This document shows positions 47,101 to 61,469 of a DNA stretch of 64,000 nucleotides, piece after piece. The DNA is from Phoronis australis (lineage: Eukaryota > Phoronida > Phoronidae), in the NCBI GenBank assembly GCA_002633005.1, contig NMRA01000003.1, forward strand, positions 2,040,727 through 2,104,726, in the 5' to 3' direction. The position numbers were made by a program, and so were the translations under genes. The first letter of the stretch is position 1. Every line of letters begins with the position of its first letter. Below the pieces are notes generated by a model. It worked only from the letters and a program-made list of their open reading frames with translations, made no database searches and was not told the origin of the DNA.

Positions 47101-50100
47101 AATATTGCCCAGGGTGGTTGGATCTTGGGTGGTGGTACATTGATGGCAAACACATTGGCTGTAGGCCAGCTTCTACAGGACCATACTGACTGGAATAAAG
47201 AAAAAAATATGGCTCAAGAGTCAGATAAACAGCCATCAGCACACATTTCTGATAATCTGCGTCCATTGTGTTGATTATAACTTACTTAGTCATATTTTTA
47301 ACTGAAGAGCATTTTTTAATATAGCTGCCTGACGCAAACAGACCTCATTACCACATCACGCTTGTTAACAGTATGGATTACAATAGGCATTTACGGCGGA
47401 GCCGGGGGGGGCCTAATCGTGACAACATTCTCTCTCTGGCCATATCAGGCACAAGCAAACTATAAAAACTAAATATGAAATTGAAAATTGAACTTTCTCA
47501 TTGTTTGAACTGCAAAAACCGGGTAGCTAATACAGAAATAATGCAGATTATGTTCCTTTGCTGACATCCCCAAACTCTATCATGTAACCTGCCTCAACAA
47601 CACATTGGGAGACTCACTTGTGTACAACACCACTATGACAGTGTTATTAGTACCGGGGTCCAAAGAATGGAGGCGGAATTTGAATGGGGGAGCACATGAT
47701 CATGAAAAACAGTGCACACTGAAAACGAAGTTACAACAGGAGCTTAATAAGGCCTTTGATAAAATGGACTCCAGTCCCTTTAAGGTACAAATTGCCTTCA
47801 TTTCTAGTGTATCAAATGCTTATATCCGTGAGCGTGGAAATTAGGATAATAATATAGCCGTAAAAAGAGAGAACATAGTTATGGCACATTTTCCAGAACA
47901 GACCTTTGCACTGCCAACATTGTCCTATTTGAATAGCTACACTATGCCATTGGCAGCAAATTAATTTCTTTTTAAGAGACATAAATAACAATGTAAGAAG
48001 CCTAACAGAAAAACAAAACAATAAATCAATGATTATTTTTGTATGAATTTGGTAGTAATCTACTGTACGCTACTGGGTAAAGTTAACACATTTATATAGG
48101 TTTGTACAGGGCAATGAAAAACAAAAACAAGAGTACCAAGAACTAGAAGAATTTCAGGTTTGACTTAATTGTAATGAGTAGTTGCAGACAAAATGTCACT
48201 GTTCAATGCATTAAACTCTCATAAAATGTAAATAGCCAGTTCAACAGTGTGGGAACAGGTTTGCTTGCTTCCTGTCATCAATCTCCCACTCACTCTGCTC
48301 CAATTCTGCCTGAACGCTTGTCTTACTAGTTGGCAAACATTGTCTTAATGTTGAGAGGCAGTAATCAAAATGCTCCTGTTTTGTAATTTTCACAATACCT
48401 TTTTACACTACCAGTTTAAAAGTCACCAGGTGGTGTCATTGAGTAATTTCTTTCTGGAAAAGGTCCTGGAGCACTGGATTTTCATTAAATTTCATGATAG
48501 ATATCACATGTGCAGTCCTGGCCATAGATATCACATGTGCAGTCCTGGCATTAAAAACTAGCAGGAAAAACAGATACTAAACAAGACAGAAAGTACATTG
48601 CGACAAGAAACCAGCAGAAACACCCGGGTATAACTTCAAGTATTTGAACTGACATCATAAAGGATGCAACAAACTACCGCAAAAATTCTTCTATTTCGGA
48701 CGGTATCTAGAATTTTGGACATAGACAGTTCTGCAAATATTTTAATTACCTTGATTCTGGAATTTGGCAAGGGTGATTTTGGTGTTTACCATATTTCTCA
48801 AATTTCGGACAACATGTTTTCGATCTACAGAGGGTAATTTTCCGTCTTTCTGAAGATGCTTGAATTCGGAACACCCAATATTGCCCATTTCTAGAAACTG
48901 GGACAAGCTCTGACCTTGAGCAAAATAATTAAATTTTCACTGTCCCAAATTGGAGAATTTTTACTGCAGCTCCCAACTGGGGGTGACTCAGTGACCGACA
49001 GCATCTCATACAAGATTATTTTTCGCTTAGGTTTGATGAACGTTTAATGAGATTCTTTTGATAAGTATGACTTCCCTTTAGCTAATCTGATTCAAACATA
49101 AAAAGAACTTTGTATCTAACTGGTTGACATTTTCCGGACATCTATCAAAATGACAAATGACTGTCAGAATCAGTCAGGCAGTACTGCTCAATTCTAATTG
49201 CAAAATCATTCATCAACTTTGTCAAACTTGAGCGGAAAATAGGTTTGTGCAATGAAAAAGGAACCTTCAAGCAATGAATCAAACGTAACGAATGATGTCA
49301 AAGTTATTTTGATGTAAGCGGACACACGTAACAACATCATCAAAGAAATGAAGTTGAGCTTATGAAAATCAAAAGTTATTAACTCAACTGGGCAAGACAG
49401 GGGAAAAGGCAATAGCTGAACAAATACGGAGAAATTTTCTTGTCAGGCAAAGTAATTTTGGACTACCAGGTATGCCCAAACAAGATAAAACCAAATTTAA
49501 TCCATAAAAACCAACATGAACTTCACATTTTAAAACATAATTGTTGTTATACACATACAAATGATGTCACATGTCAAAAGTAATGCCAGGTCCTGGTCAG
49601 CTCAGGTTCAGAGACCCAGATCGTTTGTTTTCTTAAGGACTGAGGTCACTAATGCAGAGAGTAGTTTGTTGAAAAACAAGACCTCTCATGACAGTTTCAA
49701 TTACTGTACTTTCACAACTAAAACTAATTCAAAATAGCTTAGTTGATTGTGAAAAACCTTAACAACATGGCAAGAGATTACCCAAAAAGTCTCTCAATGA
49801 AATTTAAAAAGTTGATGAACCATTTCCAAAAGAAATCATATCAGTCAGTAGTTAAACTAGAAGCAATCTGCTACTTAGATTTTGAATCACACTGAACTAA
49901 AAAGTTCATACAATTGCAGCCATAAACTCGCCTTCCATCACAATAAGCATTTATTGATTGCGAAATTAGTCTTAAATTTTTCCTCAAAGTGAAATTCGAG
50001 ATAATTTCAGGGCATTGAAAGACCTGACAGTTCATTGCTGTTTGAAACCAAGCTTCTACAAGTTGGTTTACGTGTCAAGATGGCCCACAAAATAACAAAT

Positions 50101-50210
50101 TGTTTATAGCAGCAGTTGGTTTAAAAGTTTGCTTCTTGAGTGCCATTCGCACACACACTCGACTTCCCTCACAAGTTACTCCAGGAACAAGTCCTCGCTA
50201 AGGTTTTAGG
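44180..50210. other. CpG-depleted DNA, no exon recognised
   Basis: By-eye count gives 5 CpG in 46261-47220. Isolated CTCF-like words occur at 44951 (CCTCCAGGGGGCGC) and about 45236. The only repeat found is the duplication at 48499. Probably intronic. Confidence 0.5.
48499..48550 (+). repeat. Tandem duplication, 2 x about 26 bp
   Basis: ATAGATATCACATGTGCAGTCCTGG occurs twice back to back, the two copies essentially identical. Confidence 0.9.
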
Positions 50211-50211
50211 G

Positions 50212-50547
50212 CTGTGTGGACCTTATTTAAACTAGTGCAACTAATAGCCCACACCTTGTGACAACTTATTTCACCTTATGAGATAGGGTAACTTGTTCTA
50301 GGGTACCTTGCGCCACTTTTTAGTAATCGCTGTGTGGATGCAAACCTGGAACAAGGCGGAATTAATAATCCACTGCAGTTACGTACAAATGGGTCTTCTT
50401 TTGTGCACTGTACTGTTGTTCAATGTCACACTCAGAGTGACTTTACATCTACCGTGTACTAGTTATCAGAGGTGTGTGTAGACGCTCCACTTAAAGCGGG
50501 GCAAGTTGCACTAGTACAAGTTGTTCTAGGTTAAGTCTGTGCTTGGA
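50212..50547. mobile_element. Possible inverted-repeat element, about 335 bp
   Basis: The left end GTGTGGACCTTATTTAAACT followed by AGTGCAACT resembles the reverse complement of the right end (GCACAGACTTAACCTAGAAC.. ACTAGTGCAACT). Internal ACTTGTTCTAGGGTACCTTG and AAGTTGTTCTAGG are related words. The ends are too diverged to fix exactly. Confidence 0.45.
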
Positions 50548-51859
50548 CAGGACTTTGGAGGGAACACAGGGGTTTATAGCTGCTTGAACTTCAATAAAGT
50601 GACAAGTTCTCACAGTGAATAGCCTGCATAACAAGGCAATTGAATGTATCAGAATGAGACAGATGCGTGATTGATAGTGAAAGTGATACAAGGAACAAAA
50701 GAATCCTTGGAACCTACTTGGGTTAGAAGGAGGAGTGTTGTACCATGCACAGAGCTAAATAGGGAGGTTACAGGTTAACCAAGGTTTGGAATAGCCTGAT
50801 CACCACCCCCACCTAGTGAGGACCAGTGTTGACTTGAACATTAATTGTTAATGGAAACTACCACTAGCAGTAAGCTTGCAGAAAAGTAAATTGATCTTTA
50901 CCAAAGATGTGTTTTGTTTACAACTTTTCATTAAAATGCAGGTATGTCTATCTAGGTAGAACAGCCTTGGAAATTAGGTATTGCACCTCAGTTGCTGGTG
51001 ATAAAATTTACAAGGCTGAATGCATGAGTACATCCTCACCATATTCTTTATATGGGAACTTCACCTTTTAACCTTTCATTGAAACTAATCAAAAAGCACA
51101 AACTTGGCAAAAATTCTGCAAAATAATAAACACGCGGTATCTGTGGCCTACTTCAAGGAATTCCTTCATAACCAGAAATAGGTGACCATCTTGAAATCTG
51201 ATGCCAATTGAATCTTGTCAAAATTTTTAAAGAGTTAAAATCATCTCAAGACTTTTGTTTCAGTAAGCTATTTTTATTTTAAATTAGATAGGGGAACTAC
51301 TCACATAGATCAGACACTCTTCTCCCTGGCTTTTGTCCTAACCAAAAGACTCTATTCTTTGGCTTTGAAACAGACCCCATCAAAAAAGCTTTAAGGTTAC
51401 GTGTACCCCTATTTCACAAAAAAATCATCAAAACCATCAGCGCTAACTATGGAAAGTTCCAGACACAGTTTCTGAGTATTTTTATCAAATGGTTTACTAC
51501 AGAAAATTTGGTGAATGCTGGCGAAAGGACTTTTCCCCTATCAATGTTAACCTTTCAAAAAATGACAATTTTGACAAAAGCGCATGGTTACGTGACCACG
51601 AGAATGGCACAGTATTGTGAATGACATGATTACATTCCTAGCTTACAACAAATAAACTTTCAATGCAACTCATGCTCGCATAAATCCATTTGGGCCAAAC
51701 GATTTTCGCGACCACAGTTACGTGCAATGCTGATGTTCACTGATATGATGCACGAGTTTTAGGCTGCTATGTTTAAACAACTGCGAGCAACGCTGAGCGT
51801 TGAAATGCACCCACGAATGGATCACAAATGGTGTGCTTTTAGGATTATTTATTTGCATA

Positions 51860-53480
51860 ATAAAAATGGCCACTAGATGGCGCAAAAACGTACAATCCAT
51901 CCAAAACACAAGGAACTTCAGAGAACCAATGGAACCCAGAATAAAATGAAATTGCCACTAGTGGGCACAGCGTCCGTTGGATCCGTCTGAAAGTCGTCGT
52001 CGTCATCTTCATATATTAATACACTCATTATGGCGTTTTCTCGTTGCTCCCAACTTGTTTGATTCTACAGCCCAACAACAAGTTGGGAAGATCACCCCTG
52101 TAGCCAATATCTTACACGACTGATTAACTCCACTCTAGCATTTATGGTTGGAGGGCCCGCTCTCTCTTGTTCGATAATTACTCTAATCTCCGATCAGATT
52201 GTATCAGCCTGACTAGGATGTGCTGCTAAAAATGAAAGTTAAGTTATAACACATTTGAACATAAACCAATAGCATTTCTGAATTCCTTGTCAAATGCTGA
52301 TCATGTTTAGTTTTTGAATCACCAAAATCGCCCAACTACAACAGAAGTTAACACAATCTATTCTGCCTGGTTTCAGTAACCCTTTGAAGACTGGGAAATA
52401 ATTGGCCTGCTTGTTGTCATAGGGAACAAAAGACTGTGCTGGGCAGTTACCAAAGGAGCCAGATGTTATCGCACGCTCAGAACCCCTCCCGTCTGGAAAA
52501 GTTGCTGAACGACAGAACGCTGTCATGTACCAAATTTAATAAAGATCCTGCAGTGGGTTTAGGAAATACAGCTATGGGCACAAAACAAAACAAAACTACC
52601 ACTAGGAGGCACCACAGTAGTCAGTCTCCATCATCAAACGTCTTCTTCACACTGAGAACATAATACACCAATTTTAAAAACTATCCCTAGAATTATTTGG
52701 TTGATAGAGGGAAGGACGCCAAAAACAAGATTTGAAAACAGCAAAAATGATCACTAGGTGGCGCAAAATAACTCGATTCCATCCAAAAACAGAAGGATAG
52801 CGTCATCTCACCAACGGATGCCTATATTCAAAATTTTATGAAATCTGTTCAGGACCTTTGAAGATACAGAGGTAAACGTAAAAAACTAAAATTGCCAGTA
52901 GGGGAGACATCAGTAGTCAGATCCATCTGAAAGTCGTCGTCGTCCGTTGTCAATGTCATATAAATAAACTTGCTAAATTAAGTAAAGATCCTGCAAACGG
53001 TTTAGGATATACAGCCATGAGCGCAAAAAAACAAAACTGCCACTAGGAGGTGCCACAGCAGTCAAAGTCGTTGGAAAAACATCGTCAGCTGTCCAATTCA
53101 TACATACAGCCAAATTTTCACAATTATCCTGAAAGCGGTTTGCTTGATAGACAAGTGGAAGCCAACAGTAAAAATGGCCACTAGGTGGTGCAAACTACGT
53201 CAAATCCATCTGAAAATGGTGAGGTAGTGTCACCTTATTAACAGATGCGGGTATGCCAAATTTCATGAAAATCCTAGAAGACTTTTAAATATACAGAGGT
53301 AAACATAAAAAACTAAAATTGCCACTAGGGGGCACACTGGTAGTCGGATCTGTCCAAAGGTTCGCTCATGCTGTCCCATCAACTGAAGAAAGACATGAGC
53401 AAAATTTCATGAGCATACATCAAGGCTTTTTGGAGACAGAGCAGTGGACGCCTGGATGCCGGACGGAGATGACGACATAA
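51860..53480 (+). repeat. Higher-order tandem array of about 145-bp monomers with CCACTAGRKGGCRC cores
   Basis: Eight monomers each carry a variant of CCACTAGGTGGCGC, starting at 51870 (type A), 51955 (B), 52599 (C), 52751 (A), 52895 (B), 53040 (C), 53178 (A) and 53322 (B). Spacing in the main block is 152, 144, 145, 138 and 144 bp. Types differ in their flanks: A has AAAATGGCCACTAGRTGGYGC, B has ACTAAAATTGCCACTAGGGG and often AAAGTCGTCGTCGTC, C has CAAAACTACCACTAGGAGG. The A-B-C order repeats with a period of 427-441 bp. The stretch 52.03-52.58 kb is mostly unrelated sequence and splits off the first A-B pair. The array ends near GGACGGAGATGACGACATAACGC. Confidence 0.85.
52049..52092. repeat. 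Hairpin CCCAACTTGTT..AACAAGTTGGG
   Basis: An 11-bp perfect inverted repeat with a loop of about 20 bases, inside the gap that splits the 51.9-53.5 kb array. Confidence 0.7.
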
Positions 53481-56400
53481 CGCATCCATATATAAATATG
53501 TGGGCGCATAAAAAGCTTAATTCATGTCATCGTATGAAAAACTGTGAAGGTAGTGTGAATGAATCCACTGTTCAGACAAATGTCCAGCCCAGACTTCTGA
53601 AACATTTTTAAGCGCCCGCCCTCGCTTCACCCCCTAATTTTCAATTTCTCAATTTAATCACTCTTAGCATTAACCCAGAAGAGCACAGTACTTTGTCTCA
53701 ACTCACCCTTAATGCACATCAAAGATAGCTCTTACTATGCCAAGGACACAGCAGCAGAAACTTAAAAATAATGCTTCTGTACCAACAAGTGATTTGTACA
53801 ATGTGAAAATAAATAGTGACTATTACCTGTGATGCGCCTTAAATGAACACAACCCTGCATTAAATGTTACAAACAGTAAGGGAAGATGATGAGACTGGAC
53901 ACACGTCAATGACCTGGGAGAAATAATTTAATCAACAAAGTCATGCACCTGCTAGCAACTGAGGCAGCCATCATTAGCAGAAACCAAACAAATGCACAAA
54001 TTCAAAATATGACTACTATAAGCAAATTTTATCTGTTGAAATTTTGTAGCTGGAGACAACAGGTTTGCTTTTCTAGACACCAGCAGGTGGGTCTATCAGG
54101 AAGTGCTTCCTTACTCTTACATGCCAAGAACTGACACTTGGCTTACCTCAAAATCTAACTGCTGCCTGGTGGTTTAGTAATTGGCCCACCTAGTACACCC
54201 AGCAGAATTAATGAGGAACATTTCATTGTAAAAATAAACAAACCTTTTAGGTTGTAAAAATCACACTTCTCGTCCAATTCTCAAAATTCGAAAAACTTAA
54301 TCACGGACTTCCAAAATGAAAATTTAAAAATACTATTGTTGCCCCCCCACAATATGTTTATGATGGGTCATTAGTTGGATGAGAACATCAGCAGCCCTTG
54401 GCAACAACAGCATGGTGTCTTTGATCTAAACCAGCAGATTATGTGGTATGCAAACCAGAGGAGTTGCCCAATCTCGACCGGTTAGGGTTTCAACCGAACA
54501 TAGGATTCATGTATGCACCCGAAAGTCACGCGTGTTCTTAAAACTTTGCACTCTTCACTAGAAAAATCTGCCTTTGTGGTGAACATGCACACAAAAAACA
54601 CATTACATAACTGCACTCTTATTATTACTTGCTGGTTTTTAACATGTGATCTCATTTTCACATGAACAGCACTTTAAACCAGCTCAGTCCTTCAACATGG
54701 CTGGGCTTTGTAAAACTTACCTCATTACTGTAAAAGCTTTATGAGAGGCAAAAGGCACCAGTAAACAAGTTCAATGTCAGTCAAGGAGTTAAGGGGAATA
54801 CCATTCACAGAATGTTCAGTAAATTTATTAGCATGGAAAGATATCAAAGAGAATAAATGTAATGACATTCGTTTATACCGAGGTTGACTGGCATATCTTT
54901 AATAACCACAGGCTAAATGTCCACAATAAAAATTTATGTCTTGGCACGGAACCATTTATGCCGTCATAAAACGACATTAACACGTTTTATACTCCATAAC
55001 TACAGAAACAATGAGCAACATCTATGGTATTAAACTGACATTTTATTTGTGTAACCTTTTCTAGAGAAACCACAGCAGTTAGGCAGGACACGCCCATAAA
55101 TCAAACTTCCATTCATGAACAGCTTGAAAAAGTGGCCAGGGATAGGTTCTGGTTCTCACAGAAAGCACCAAGAAAATGTTAGCACAGATAAAAGAATGAA
55201 TAGCAACTGGCAACACTGTGACATTAGTGTGCAGTATCAGCAATAAAAAGTCAGAAGTGTTAATTGATGAGAGACCTGCATTCACTATGTCTTCCCCATG
55301 GCAATGGATGACCAGACATTTAATTTAGGTCTCAAAACGAAGACCCATAGAGTAAGGTAGCTTAATTTAGGGTTAGTTTTTAGACAGAAAAGAGAAGGCG
55401 CACATGCTAATAAGCAGGTGAGAATCAATTTTTTAGACTTTTCAATGACAATATCTGGGAATATGACAATAAATCATTACATTATGCAGGTTATTTTACA
55501 TGGATTTTATGGGAACATTACAGATAACTCCCATTTAGTCTGACTGTATTCCATGGCTGGCTTTCAGAGGCCTGATATCAATCTTTCTTTTGTTAATTGT
55601 CAAGCTCAGTCTTTCATCAGATGTCACAAGGTAAATGCCAATTATCTACCATCGGAATAAATACATTAATGTCAACACGCATCCACTCAAAACTGTTGTC
55701 AACAAATAAAAACCTATGACAGTGTTTTGGCCTATTTTTAGCATATTCCTTTAGCGAGAGAAAGAATCTACACTAACTTTTCATGAGGGATTCAATTTCA
55801 GAAGCCAAACACATTAAAAAACTACCAGATTCTGTCCTTGACATTTCAAAAAGCAATCATGAGAAAATCTCAAATAACTCTAGAATAGTAAATAATGTAA
55901 TGAGAAATGGAGCGACTTATTGTGGGTAAGATCTTGACGAGGCCTTCGTGTAACAAGTTTCAGAATGATTCATCAAAGGCTGCAAATGCTGAGGATGTCG
56001 TAAAGAGAAAAATAGAAAAATTGTCATCATGCAGCGATCCTTGAGCAATTTATCAGACACGGGTTGTGTGTGAATTTCTTATTACCGTACAACAAATACC
56101 GTACAAGAAATACAGCCTGTAGATTGGGAATAAAAATGAAAAAAAATTACGACAGAATAACATATTTGGTAAAAGAATTTGCCGAGAAGTTGTAGTATTG
56201 CTCTGTAATGTAGGTTGCTAAACAACCACAGATTTGTCATTCAATCATCCATGAACTATTTTAAGATTATTTCACTCACTGATGTTTTGCTTTTCAATCA
56301 CTTTATCTTGATCTACGAACTACTATTATATTTGTAACATTTTCTAATAATACCAAAGATAAATCAGAAACTGGACCTTATTTCAATAAAAATAAATTAC

Positions 56401-59400
56401 GGACCTTGCAAGAAAAAGCCCCATTATTTTCAATAATCCTATCAATCTGACAGAGAGTTTACTCTAAGCATCTATCAAAGCTGAAAGATCGACTTAAGTA
56501 ATGAAAATGAAATAGCAAAAGAAGGAACAATAGTGCCCAAAATTTAGGAAACATAGTCAAGTCCCTTAATATAGGACTGTTTCATGCAACAGATCACAGC
56601 TATATTTTAAGATTACAATAACTATCCGCAACATTTTAGGTTTCATTTAACCATGGCAGTCTTTAATCCCTCTGCCTTTTACTTAAAAAAATCTGATGGT
56701 TCAACCAAACAACAGACCACAGTACCACACAAGGGCTGGGCTGTTGTGCACCATTTTCTATGATCTACCTTTGGATTGGGTCATACATTGGTTGACTGAA
56801 AGTATAAAGGTACAATACAGTAAGATGAAAGACTAGTGAAATAAAAGTAATTAAAAGGATAAGAACAATTAAATTCTATGACTACAAGGACAGCAATTAT
56901 TTTGACATTCGTCAGTTTCCCAGCAGCCCATGAAGTTAATTATTTCCATATTTGAATGTCGCCATTTCTGCTGAGCTCAACTTAAGGACCATGCCTTTTT
57001 CCAATTTTCAGTTTAAACATTCTGGACATTGACTTGAACTCGCAGAAATTAATAAAAGAAACATTTTGAAATATTGTTTTGACTTTCATTTGCTGTATAA
57101 CACAGCAATTTTCATTAGTTGTAAGAGAAAAGGCACTACAAACACTTGGTCTCTTAAAGCACACCAACATAAGAGCATCAAGTATCAACCTTTGTGTCTT
57201 ATATTGACAACTTGACCGACATACAAAATGAACCTACCAGCCTAATCTCAGTACAATTGCACAGTGAATTGTCAATAAGCGATAAGCCAGTAAACTCGGT
57301 CAGTTGAAAAAAGATTGATGTTCAACTGAGAGTGCCAAACCAGTTTAAAGGCTGATTGATCACAGACTTTATGAAATATCAATTTCACTATCAAAATAAT
57401 AACTTAAATAAACTCTGAGTATGGTTTCGTAATTAAGATGTAATCCATCACCAACATTTTCACCAAAGCATCATTTTACATGTGATCAGGTAATCATGGC
57501 TACTGAAGTAAATATAACTTCAAAATAAATGTCTCAAAACCGCTTTAAATTGGTAATGGAATAAGTGACTGATACTCATTATGTGCTTGAAATATTTTTT
57601 CATTTAAAAAGAAAATTGATCATGTTACATTCCTCTTAGAAACACAGTATATAGACGAGACACTATCAGAGCATTATGTGATGGGGCCCGACAGGGGAAG
57701 CAATCACTTTTCATGGTATGTTTGCTCAATTACAGAGACCCTGGTTACGTTGGAGGGATATTTTTTTTCGGGTTACCCAAATTGCTGTTCACCTTAACAG
57801 CAAGAACCTTGCGAAAACGCAACATCATATAAGTCTTCATGAGATATTGCCATGCATTACAAGCGAAGGGGTGATCACACAAGCTTTCCATTGTTTTGAG
57901 GCTATGGAACACTGCCAGCAAACGCCATCATTTTTGTTCTGCCTTCACTTCCAGAGATTGACCTAACATGAGTGACCACCACATACTTAGGATCAACATT
58001 AAGTTGGACACAGTGTATGCTCAATGAAAGTGAATGCAAAATGGTTGCTTTGCCCTTTAAAATCCCAACCCAAAAATGGCTGTTAAGTTGTGATCTTTAA
58101 GTTAGTGAAGAAGGGAAATGGATTATGGGTAACGGCAGTAAAACTCGACAAAGTCTGCGAGCGCCCATGAATTATAGTTAATCACAGTGCTAACAATGAA
58201 ATATTGGCAATAAAATGAATCAAACATATTTATTTTATGTGCTATACTGCTTTATTTATGGACAATTTGTCGAACTTCAGCCAACATCAAAGGGTAGCGC
58301 ATAGATTTACAAATTTATGGAGGATATTATTGTCAAAGACAACTGCCAATTTACCTAGTTTCACACAGGCAAAACAAGTACTAGTCATAAATCTTAAGTG
58401 GAAAATTTTGCTTATCACAAGCAACAAATCAAAATTATCGGCTCAACTCAATGAGAAGGACACAAAGTCTAACAACAAAAATGAAATATCAGTATTTAAG
58501 AAGGATTAAACCAACATTAGCATAAGCTACTGCTATCACGCCTAGATTAAAACTTTAGTACAAGATTGAATGCCGTCAGGTTGAAAAATGACATTCAAGC
58601 AACACGTGCCACCCCCTAGACTATTTGTTGTTCAAAATAGCCTAGAATTTCATTCGGCATTCAGAAAATGAAACACGAAATGCATGGCAGATACTGAGCC
58701 CTGTTTTACACAAGGTCACGCCCAGTGTACTCGAAATTACCTCATCAAGAAATCAAACCCAATGAACAATGTCAACCACAATAACCAACGTCTATGGAAA
58801 GTGATCAACTTCATATAAGCAAAATCACAGCTATGATTCCAGAATAGCCCTGGCGCTGTCGTAATCACAGTCACGTGGTGATAAAAGTGATTTTCAAAAT
58901 TGCTGCAGCAATTTTCAGAACCACTGCATTGATAACAGTAGAAATCTGTAAAAAATGGAATGGTTTTGAAAACTCATGTCACCTTACTGTACATGGCGTA
59001 ATTAGTTTTTCTATAGATTTGAGTCACAGAAGAAACTCAGACATCACTGCTGAAACGTGATACAGCACTGTGCCATATTTAGGTTCACTGTGCCAGTAGG
59101 TTCATTGATGATCCCAAATAAGCTTTGAAATCGATGCCTTTGTATTGGTCTATTGATAACCTTAAAAACGTTGGCATGAAACAGTAGCAGCTAGAAGGGG
59201 ACCACAGCATAGAAGGCTTTCTAAAATTCTCCCAGTGACCCTGGTTCATACTAACTGCCTTCTGGATCTGCCCCTGTTCAACTACCCAGGAGAAATGTTG
59301 TTCACAGAGTGCTGAACATGGTAGCATATGGAGTAGTTATGAGGGCAAATGACTGGACAGATTGGCTTACTATTACACAACAGCGTAAAATAGATTAGGT

Positions 59401-59613
59401 AGGGTTGACCACATCTAAGAGCATCTTCCCAACTGCTTTTTCACGCACTTTACTTTTGTCAGTAAGTGAACATGAGTTGTGGTAACTGTGATTTAACGAG
59501 CTCATAGACATGACATTTTACTCACAAACTCTGGGAAACTATAAAGTAATATGCAATGAGATATTAGGTTGTACATGAACCAACACATTACTTATACCAA
59601 CATGTTTAAAGCC
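53481..59613. other. CpG-depleted DNA, nothing recognised
   Basis: AT-rich, no tandem repeats or element ends noticed, no exon-like frame. Probably intron of a gene that extends beyond the window. Confidence 0.5.
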
Positions 59614-59894
59614 TGGGGTCACTCATATTGACAAGGTGACTGCATGCATGTACCAAAAATTTTGGGTAGCAAGTTTTGCGGGACCCATGTGGTGTTCAGT
59701 AGGTACCTAAATTTCCATTTCGTCCCCGCAGAAGGGGTGCAGCAGAAAAAATTCCCTCACAAAAGGGGATGAGACAGAGAAAAATCTACCTGGCAGAAGG
59801 GGTGGGAATAAGAATACCTGGCACCCACAATACGGGGTCTCTCAGCAATTTTTGGCACACGCCTGCACGCACCATGTCAATATGAGTGATCCCA
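59614..59894. mobile_element. MITE-like element with long terminal inverted repeats
   Basis: TGGGGTCACTCATATTGACA at the left and its near reverse complement TGTCAATATGAGTGATCCCA at the right. The pairing extends about 45 bp, through GCATGTACCAAAAATT versus AATTTTTGGCACACGC. Total 281 bp. The centre holds GAAGGGGTG and AAAGGGGATG repeats. No target duplication could be fixed and no coding frame is present. Confidence 0.85.
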
Positions 59895-61469
59895 TTGGGG
59901 TTTAGAGAGATGGGATGGTACTGCGGAGATTAATGGACAGTTTTGGTGAAAGTGAATGATCCTTTAATTCCCTACTGAAAAAGCTACATGTTAGAATAGT
60001 TGTAGTTATGTGCAGCTGGAATCAATTAGAATATAATACCTTTGAGGAAAAGGAAAGTGTGCTAATTTCTAACCATCAGAAAAATGAAACTCCCAGGCTT
60101 AATGGGGAGATCATGCATTGCACTTTAAGATAAAAGAGAAGCTGGCATGAAAAGAGAGCAGGAGATGACCTCTGCAAAGAATAAGGCCTGCACAAACGGG
60201 TGATAACTTGATGAAGAACGACACCTTGTTAAAACTACCATTATGACAAATGCATCGCAATTAGAACTTCCTGACTATTGTTGACAACCTATCAGTTTTC
60301 ATAAAACTCAAGATTACAACACAAGTGCCATGCAGAACACGCTGGTACAACGCGCCTCCCTTCTCCAGCTTCCCTGAATCGCAAGTTGACAGAAAATTCA
60401 ATCACGCAAAACTTAGAAATGTCAAATTTGCACGGATGAACAAGTCCATGAAAAAGAGTGTTAATTTGTTAGAGAAAAGCGTATAGGCTGTTCTTTGCTA
60501 CTCTGGCATGTGAAATGACAGACTGATGACCATCACCTCACTCATGACCAAAGTTGCTCAATCTCCCTACTTATACTGGTAGTATTGTTGAGTCACTGTT
60601 GGAGACAGTGGAACTGAAGACCAGCTCCCCATTCAAGTTTCACTGCACTCTTTAGGGGGTTTTAATTAAGATCCTTCTGATAAGCTTTGGCTACACCAGT
60701 CAAGTCACCACATTGTGACAGTAGAAATTGGAACAAGAGTAGAAATTGGAACTAGTCAACAAAGGAACAGCACCTGCAATGCGAGATATTTATTCTTTCT
60801 CATTTCTTTTATTGTAGTTAACTGAATTTTGCCCCTCAGCTAATAAAAAAGTTCAATTTTCAATGATGGGTTTCGTTTTTAGTCAGCAGTATCTAAATGG
60901 GTAGGGAAAATGTTGCCAGCAGCAGCCTGGTTCCATAATAATCCCCAAACAAGAGAATGTGATCACAGTCCAAACATTGCCTTATGTGGTGAAAATAAAC
61001 TCAAGGGTTACAATTAAAGCTGTAGGAGCTTTAACAAAGGTTTCGTGATAACTCTCATTTGGCAATTATATTTTCACATTTTCTACCTCATCACATTTGC
61101 TTTTGGCTAAAATATGAGTACCAACTTTAAAATATCCGCGCATACATTAATTAGTAGTTAATTATTAGTTGACGTTTCGGTTACCACTAAACCATTCTCA
61201 AGACAAATGAGAGCTTCATTGAATGTGAATGGTAATTAGTGATAATAAACTGAAACCTTGACTAATACAATGTCTTTGTTTATGTACCCACTAATTTTAA
61301 AGATCACCTCATACATACTGTGAACTTGTCAATTGCAAAAAATTCCTGCATTTAAAGCTGCACCTTTTCATGTAATTTGTATAAATAGATTTCACTGTCA
61401 CTCCGTCCAATTGCTTGTTTAGTTCAAAGTTAACTATGACTTGGCAAAATATATTTCGTTATGCTTGCA

